64,000 bases of DNA from assembly GCF_040869045.1 (NCBI RefSeq), contig NC_090320.1:254634978-254698977 (forward strand), given 5' to 3'. Shown piece after piece: positions 57,126 to 64,000 of the stretch; the stretch's first letter is position 1; each line of letters begins with the position of its first letter. This DNA is from Eurosta solidaginis. Its lineage: Eukaryota > Arthropoda > Insecta > Diptera > Tephritidae. The notes beneath the pieces are model-generated. The model was not told where the DNA came from and ran no database searches. It saw only the letters and a program-made list of their open reading frames with translations. The translations under genes were made by a program, and so were the position numbers.

Positions 57126-58160
57126 AAGCTATATAGATAGATAGATAGACAGATGCTGTGGGATTAAGCACTGCGACCTATTGGTCTATTGTGCCCTCAT
57201 TCTCTTTACAACACTTCATCCAAGCCGAGTTCTCTGAGAAAATCCAGAAAGGTTGTCGGCTTCAGAGAGTGTATGTAACTATTTTCTAATTTGGATGATC
57301 CTAGGATCCTAAGTCTTCGTCTCGAGAGTGCATCACATTCCTTCAGGATGTGTTCTGCAGACTCATCTTCGACATAACAGAATCACCAGAGGCTACTAGC
57401 CCGATATACCCAATTTATGCATATGGCTCTTTAGCCGACAGTGACCTGTGAGTATACCTGCTAAAATCCTAAGGCTACTTTTGGCAGGTTTAATCATAGC
57501 CTTATATCGCTTTGAGTGGTTCCCTCCTATTAGTGCGTTTGCTTGTCGAAGTCCAAGACTTTCGCACCAGTGTTGTTCTCTGAGGCACGTCTCCTTTTGT
57601 CTAAACTCCTCCCTTATTATATGTGACCCTATTGGAACCATAGGTTCGGGTCGTATTGGCCTTCCGGCCGCTGCCAACCTGGCAGGCTCGTCCGCTCGCT
57701 CGTTACCATCTACTCCTCTGTGTCCAGGTATCCATGCTAGACGGATGGTGTTATTAACTCCTAGACTGTTTAACCTCTCTACGGACTCAAGGACTGTTGA
57801 TGATTTAATCTCAACTGAAGATAATGCCTTAAGTGCAGCTTGACTCTCGCTGAGTATAGTGATTTTCTCGTTGGTATATCCCCGCTGTAAATTTATCTCT
57901 GCACATCGGCTTATGGCGACAAATTCGGCTTGGAAGATACTCGGATATTTTCCGAGTGGTAGGGAGATTTTGGTTCAGGAACCTATGACCTCTGGTGTCT
58001 TCGAACCATCGGTGTACCATATTATAGTGTGTTCCTGGTGAAGCGCTTCAATCCTGGAGGTGTCTCACGTATATTTGTTCCCCAGCCCAATTTTTAAGCG
58101 CTTATCAAACTTAATTATCTTCCTCGTATCATCTCTGGGAAGTTGGATACTTTTAAGGAA
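57126..58160 (-). mobile_element. 5'-truncated LINE: RNase H and C-terminal Cys/His tail, degenerate
   Basis: On the minus strand, RNase H is readable from about 58030: YTDGSKTPEVIGS followed by a stop where a Trp is expected, QAEFVAISRCAEI, LSESQAALKAL, LAWIPGHRGVDGNERAD. Next comes the linker with RILAGILTGHCRLKSHMHKL. After a frameshift near 57390 it reads CYVEDESAEHILKECDAL and FLDFLRELGLDEVL, with the natural stop at 57206-57208. The 3' UTR ends in a short (TAGA)n run, perhaps tail-derived. It is the same superfamily as 48515-51602 but a distinct element. Confidence 0.82.
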
Positions 58161-58164
58161 TCTG

Positions 58165-58848
58165 GATTTTCTTTTTATTTGAAAAATTATGACGCAGATA
58201 AAACTATATAGTAATTGAGTCTGATTGTTGTCATTATTTAAAGACGTTAATCGTTTATATTCCTTTTTTTTTCTTATTTATTTTATTTTGTCCATAAGGC
58301 CTATGAACATATCACTTTTCTCTAGCCAATAGGTTATAACAATTCCTTATGTAAGCCTCATTCAGTATGGCTATAAGCTAAGTATAAGTAATGTTATCTT
58401 GCTGATAAATTTTAGGCCTGATGACGTAAGCACAAAAAAATAAGAAGTTTTATACATACAACTAATATTTCTTATAGAGTTAAAGCCTGATGCCATAACC
58501 GTTATGGCAATATGAAATAAGCTTTACATAAGGTACACATTTTTGCCGGATGTATGCATTATATGGTTACAGCAGCGAAAAAATAAAATAGCAGTGGAAA
58601 CTTTTATCAAATTTCCTCAGTTAAATCCCTTTTTTCTAAATTTTCGTTTATTTAGAAAAAATTGTCTATGAATATCATACTTTTTATTATATTCGATTTT
58701 CAAAATGAGATTTGGGTCGTCATGTTTCAGGAGATTTTTAGGATAAGTATCCTTTGAAAGTCCTAGAAATTACTAAACAATCTGAACTCGGTAGTCTTTA
58801 TGATGGAGAATGCTTTTGTTATAATAGAGATGAGAAAAACTTAAGACC
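58165..58848. other. AT-rich spacer, nothing recognised
   Basis: No gene or repeat family recognised. Confidence 0.55.
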
Positions 58849-58860
58849 AATACCATTTTT

Positions 58861-59223
58861 GGCCACCGTGGTGTGATGGTAGCGTGCTCCGCCTACCACA
58901 CCGTGTGCCCTGGGTTCACACCTCGGGCAAAGCAACATCAAAATTTTACAAATAAGGTTTTTCAATTAGAAGAAAATTTTTCTAAGCGGGGTCGCCCCTC
59001 GGCAGTGTTTGGCAAGCGCTCCGGGTGTATTTCTGCCATGAAAAGCTCTCAGTGAAAACTCATCTGCCTTGCAGATGCCGTTCGGAGTCGGCATAAAACA
59101 TGTAGGTCCCGTCCGGCCGATTTGTAGGGAAAATCAATAGGAGCACGACGCAAATTGGAAGAGAAGCTCGGCCTTAGATCTCTTCGGAGGTTATCGCGCC
59201 TTACATTTATTTTTTTATTTTTT
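58861..59223 (+). mobile_element. tRNA-derived SINE copy 7, full length, 12-bp target duplication
   Basis: This is the best plus-strand copy. The tRNA-like head GGCCACCGTGGTGTGATGG has a box A region at about 58872-58889 and box B GGGTTCACACC at 58912-58922. The conserved body follows (AGCGGGGTCGCCCC, CATCTGCCTTGCAGATGCCG, AGGAGCACGACGCAAATTGG, TCTTCGGAGGTTATCGCGCC), then an ATTTATTTTTTTATTTTTT tail. It is flanked by a perfect direct repeat AATACCATTTTT at 58849-58860 and 59224-59235. Mobilisation by a LINE is inferred from the tail and duplication. Confidence 0.92.
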
Positions 59224-59239
59224 AATACCATTTTTTTAG

Positions 59240-60624
59240 ATCAAATTGCAAATGGATCAATCTCTTGTTGTTAAAATTTTTAAGCACTTTTTTTTGGTTA
59301 TTGTTGCCGTATTCTCTTGGTTGAACAATTTCTCTACTAACGCTAATATTTTGCTTCTTCCACGTGTCTACAGCACCATCAGCATAATTTGGTCGGAGTT
59401 TTTGGCAGCCAAAGCCTCGCTGTTATCATGCCAACGAAACTAATACCCTATTGCAATTTTCGAATTGGAGTTCACGGTTTCCAAATGCCCTTAAGTTTTC
59501 GCCCCTACAGTGCACTTTGCGCAGAGTCGTTTCTCAGGTAAAAGTTGCATTAAATAGTGGAATTTAAAATACTTCTCAAAATAAATCAATAAGTCTTATG
59601 ACGACTCCAATAATTAAGCTTTTACAGCAACCGTAAAACTACGTCTGCTTCCAATTCAATCACTTGTGGGTTAAATCGCCAACTCCAGCATTTGGCATAT
59701 AATTATAAATGAGATAGAGGCCCAACACAGATACCGCGGCTTATGGGTTTCTATGTTTGAACATCTCTCTAGTCTACTTCCAATCCATTCAGCTTGTGGC
59801 ATAAATCGCCGGCTCCAGCATTTTGCATAAAATTATATAGGTAGGAAGAAGCCAAGCACATAAAACACAACTAATGGGTTTTTATGCTCGAAAACCACCC
59901 TAGAAGGATAACCATTAAAAGTGTCTACCCCTCTCCTTACCGATGGTATATCGTAACAGTGGTATTTGTGTCTTTAGCTATAAATATAATGTACAGTTAG
60001 ATAACAGTTAGGCGACGATGGGGTCTAGGCCACTATTTTTCTTTCTTTTCTAACCGCTTCCCCCTTTAACACTTTCTAGGTACAAGTTGCTCCGGCAAAA
60101 CACTACCTTGATGAAAGAACTTATGATCGACGGGGAGTCAACGAAGAATTCAATGCCTGATTTGTGTCGCTGTTGGTGAAGCATGGTAAGTGATCAGTCA
60201 GGTGCCGGAATGATTCTTGGGGGATGGTGTTGGCTTGCTTCATAGAATTGATTGAAAATAAAAAAAAATATGTGATGTAATGTTATGTTACACTGTGCCC
60301 TAGAAAATGGCCTGTTATAAGGAAGTTTTAGGCGAATAACCATCAAAGCATGCACACAAAGCTTTCCGTCGAAAATTCTGCTAATTTTTAGGCTAGATTT
60401 TAGGGCAGATTTAAACTAACACTACATTCCTTGGTCACGTGAAAAGCCGTGAAAACCAATAATTTTCTTGTATATTTAAATAAAATTTATTGGAAATAAT
60501 GAAAATGCGAGCATAAATGTAAAATATATTAGGGGGACTCAATTAACCTTATAAATGCCTTATTATAAAGTGCGTAAACGTATACATTTATCTAGTGCGT
60601 AAACGAGCTGTTAAATTTTATATG
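59240..60624. other. AT-rich spacer, nothing recognised
   Basis: Short imperfect direct repeats occur (ATCGCCAACTCCAGCATTTGG-like at ~59677 and again at ~59806). No gene was recognised. Confidence 0.5.
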
Positions 60625-63600
60625 AACAAGTAAGGAAGGCTAAGTTCGGGTGTAACCGAACATTACATACTCACTTGAGAGCTATGGAGACAAAATAAGG
60701 AAAATCACCTCGTAGGAAAATGAACCTAGGGTAACCCTGGAATGTGGTTGTATGACATGTGTATCAAATGGAAGTTATTAAAGAGTATTTTAAGAGAGAG
60801 TAGGCCATAGTTCTATGGATGGACGCCATTTAGGGATATCGCCATAAAGGTGGACCAGGGCTGACTCTAGAATTTGTTTGTACGATATGGGTATCAAATG
60901 AAAGGTGTTACTGAGCATTTTAAGAGGGAGTGGGCCTTAGGTCTATCGGTGGACGCCTTTTCGAGATACCGCCATTAAGGTTGACCAGGGGTGACTCTAG
61001 AATGTGTTTGTACGATATGGGTATCAAATGAAAGATGGTAATGAGTATTTTAAGAGGGAGTGGGCATGAGGTCTATAGGTGGACGCCTTATCGAGATATC
61101 GTCATTAGGGTGAGCCAGGGGTGACTCTAGAATGTGTTTGTACGATATGGGTATCAAACGAAAGTTGTTACTGAGCATTTTAAGAGGGAGTGGGCATTAG
61201 TTCTATAGGTGGACGCCTTTTCGAGATATCGCCATTAGGGTGGGCCAGGGGTGACTCTAGAATGTTTGTACGATATGGGTATCAAACGAAAGGTGTTACT
61301 GAGCATTTTAAGAGTGAGTGCGCATTAGGTCTATAGGTGGACGCCTTTTCGAAATATCGCCATTAGGGTGGGCCAGGGGTGACTCTAGAATGTGTTTGTA
61401 CGATATGGGTATCAAATGAAAGGTGGTAATGAGTATTTTAAAAGGGAGTAATCCTTAGTTCTATAGGTGGACGCCTTTTCGAGATATCGCCATAAAGGTG
61501 GACCAAGGGTGACTCTAGAATGTTTGTACGATATGGGTATCCAACGAAAGGTGTTACTAAGCATTTTAAGAGGGAGTGGGCATTAGGTCTATAGGTGGAC
61601 GCCTTTTCGAGATATCGCCACTAGGGTGGGCCAGGGTGACTCTAGAATGTGTTTGTAAGATATGGGTATCAAATGAAAGGTGGTAATGAGTATTTTAAAA
61701 GGCAGTAATCCTTAGTTCTATAGGTGGACGCCTTTTCGAGATATCGCCATAAAGGTGGACCAAGGGTGACTCTAGAATGTTTGTACGATATGGGTATCAA
61801 ACGAAAGGTGTTACTGAGCATTTTAAGAGGGAGTGGGCATTAGGTCTATAGGTGGACGCATTTTCGAGATATCGCCATTAGGGTGGGCCAGGGGTGACTC
61901 TAGAATGTTGTACGATATGGGTATCAAACGAAAGGTGTTACTGAGCATTTCAAGATGGAGTGGGCATTAGGTCTATAGGTGGACGCCTTTTCGAGATATC
62001 GCCATTAGGGTGGGCCAGGGGTGACTCTAGAATGTGTTTGTACGATATGGGTATCAAACGAAAGGTGTTACTGAGCATTTTAAGAGGGAGTGGGCATTAG
62101 GTCTATAGGTGGACGCCTTTTCGAAATATCGCCATTAGGGTGGGCTAGGGGTGACTCTAGAATGTGTTTGTAAGATATGGGTATCAAATGAAAGGTGGTA
62201 ATGAGTATTTTAAAAGGCAGTAATCCTTAGTTCTATAGGTGGACGCCTTTTCGAGATATCGCCATAAAGGTGGACCAAGGGTGACTCTAGAATGTTTGTA
62301 CGATATGGGTATCAAACGAAAGGTATTACTGAGCATTTTAAGAGGGAGTGGGCATTAGGTCTATAGGTGGACGCATTTTCGAGATATCGCCATTAGGGTG
62401 GGCCAGGGGTGACTCTAGAATGTTTGTACGATATGGGTATCAAACGAAAGGTGTTACTGAGCATTTCAAGATGGAGTGGGCATTAGGTCTATAGGTGGAC
62501 GCCTTTTCGAGATATCGCCATTAGGGTGGGCCAGGGGTGACTCTAGAATGTGTTTGTAAGATATGGGTATCAAATGAAAGGTGGTAATGAGTATTTTAAA
62601 AGGCAGTAATCCTTAGTTCTATAGGTGGACGCCTTTTCGAGATATCGCCATAAAGGTGGACCAAGGGTGACTCTAGAATGTTTGTACGATATGGGTATCA
62701 AACGAAAGGTGTTACTGAGCATTTTAAGAGGGAGTGGGCATTAGGTCTATAGGTGGACGCATTTTCGAGATATCGCCATTAGGGTGGGCCAGGGGTGACT
62801 CTAGAATGTTTGTACGATATGGGTATCAAACGAAAGTTGTTACTGAGCATTTTAAGAGGGAGTGGGCATTAGTTCTATAGGTGGACGCTTTTTCGAGATA
62901 TCGCCATTAGGGTGGGCCAGGGGTGACTCTAGAATGGTTGTACGATATGGGTATCAAACGAAAGGTGTTACTGAGCATTTTAAGAGGGAGTGGGCATTAG
63001 GTCTATAGGTGGACGCCTTTTCGAAATATCGCCATTAGGGTGGGCTAGGGGTGACTCTAGAATGTGTTTGTACGATATGGGTATCAAACGAAAGTTGCTA
63101 CTGAGCATTTTAAGAGGGAGTGGGCATTAGTTCTATAGGTGGACGCCTTTTCGATATATCGCCATTAGGGTGGGCCAGGGGTGACTCTAGAATGTGTTTG
63201 TACGATATGGGTATCAAACGAAAGTTGTTACTGAGCATTTTAAGAGGGAGTGGGCATTAGGTCTATAGGTGGACGCCTTTTCGAGATATCGCCATTAGGG
63301 TGGGCCAGGGGTGACTCTAGAATGTTTGTATGATATGGGTATCAAACGAAAGGTGTTACTGAGCATTTTAAGAGGGAGTGGGCATTAGGTCTATAGGTGG
63401 ACGCCTTTTCGAGATATCGCCATTAGGGTGGGCCAGGGGTGACTCTAGAATGTGTTTGTACCATATGGGTACCAAACGAAAGTTGTTACTGAGCATTTTA
63501 AGAGGGAGTGGGCATTAGTTCTATAGGTGGACGCCTTTTCGAGATATCGCCATTAGGGTGGGCCAGGGTGACTCTAGAATGCGTTTGTAAGATATGGGTA

Positions 63601-64000
63601 TCAAATGAAAGGTGGTAATTAGTATTTTAAAAGGCAGTAATCCTTAGTTCTATAGGTGGACGCCTTTTCGAGATATCGCCATAAAGGTGGACCAAGGGTG
63701 ACTCTAGAATGTTTGTACGATATGGGTATCAAACGAAAGGTGTTACTGAGCATTTTAAGAGGGAGTGGGCATTAGGTCTATACGTGGACGCCTTTTCGAG
63801 ATATCGCCATTAGGGTGGGCCAGGGGTGACTCTAGAATGTTTGTACGATATGGGTATCAAACGAAAGGTGTTACTGAGCATTTTAAGATGGAGTGGGCAT
63901 TAGGTCTATAGGTGGACGCCTTTTCGAGATATCGCCATTAGGGTGGGCCAGGGGTGACTCTAGAATGTGTTTGTACGATATGGGTATCAAACGAAAGTTG
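60625..64000 (-). mobile_element. Subterminal-inverted-repeat element with ~130-bp array, copy 3 (inverted, cut by window edge)
   Basis: It begins AACAAGTAAGGAAGGCTAAG, the complement of the ends of copies 1 and 2, with the hairpin GTTCGGGTGTAACCGAAC at 60645-60662. It then runs about 25 tandem units of ~127-130 bp to the window end. Higher-order structure is visible: the variant unit with GGTGGTAATGAGTATTTTAAAAGGCAG recurs at about 61680, 62198 and 62580. Units vary by small deletions such as AATGTGTTTGT versus AATGTTTGT. The body and other terminus are beyond 64000. Confidence 0.88.

Noticed and set aside
60760..64000. CRISPR-like regular repeats
   Set aside because: Units of ~130 bp repeat over their whole length with no unique spacers, and the context is a fly transposon.

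Overview
The window is eukaryotic, AT-rich and almost wholly made of transposable elements. The mix of R1-clade and jockey-like LINEs, a tRNA-derived SINE, a Helitron with internal minisatellite, a hAT MITE, a foldback element and a Ty3/gypsy retrotransposon fits a higher fly (Diptera). A tephritid-like acalyptrate is my best guess, but it is an inference. I see no complete host gene. The only non-transposon coding candidates are a 32-codon possible exon (21291-21386), a short membrane-type frame (19657-19839) and a broken 250-codon frame (56047-56796).

Layout. 1-13403: three same-strand (minus), head-to-tail copies of one R1-clade non-LTR retrotransposon. Copy A is cut by the window edge. 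Copies A and B share the same 5' truncation and the same degenerate TTAAAG-type spacer, so they look like a 4.7-kb tandem duplication. Copy C (8263-13403) is near full length with intact ORF1, but its ORF2 carries a 133-bp deletion. 14939-15248: hAT-type MITE with a perfect 8-bp target duplication. 15452-15912: small inverted repeat. 16021-19537: a 3.5-kb foldback element with a perfect 9-bp target duplication. 19932-28480: SINE copies, a jockey-like LINE remnant with a PHD-type finger, other pseudogene pieces and AT-rich spacer.

28480-40409: two abutting copies of a long element with matching end-proximal inverted repeats, a terminal hairpin and an internal ~130-bp tandem array. A young 5.2-kb Ty3/gypsy element with 264-bp LTRs differing at one site sits inside the first copy. 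A third, inverted copy runs from 60625 to the window end. 41356-43426: a non-autonomous Helitron with A|TC start, 3' hairpin and CTAG|T end, whose ~129-bp tandem unit is recognisably related to the ~130-bp unit of the flanking family. 43800-44780: a TTATCGA-rich degenerate satellite. 46155-59240: LINE fragments (EN, RT, RNase H, CCHC tail), SINEs, one nested retroposon in a SINE, and spacer.

The genes do not form a pathway. The logic is nested insertion: gypsy into the ~130-bp array, a short retroposon into a SINE, and the paired ~130-bp-array elements into an older ~22-bp minisatellite that resumes on the other side. Most reading frames are broken. The best preserved are ORF1 of LINE copy C, the visible part of ORF2 of copy A, and gag-pol of the gypsy element, which has one frameshift before integrase.
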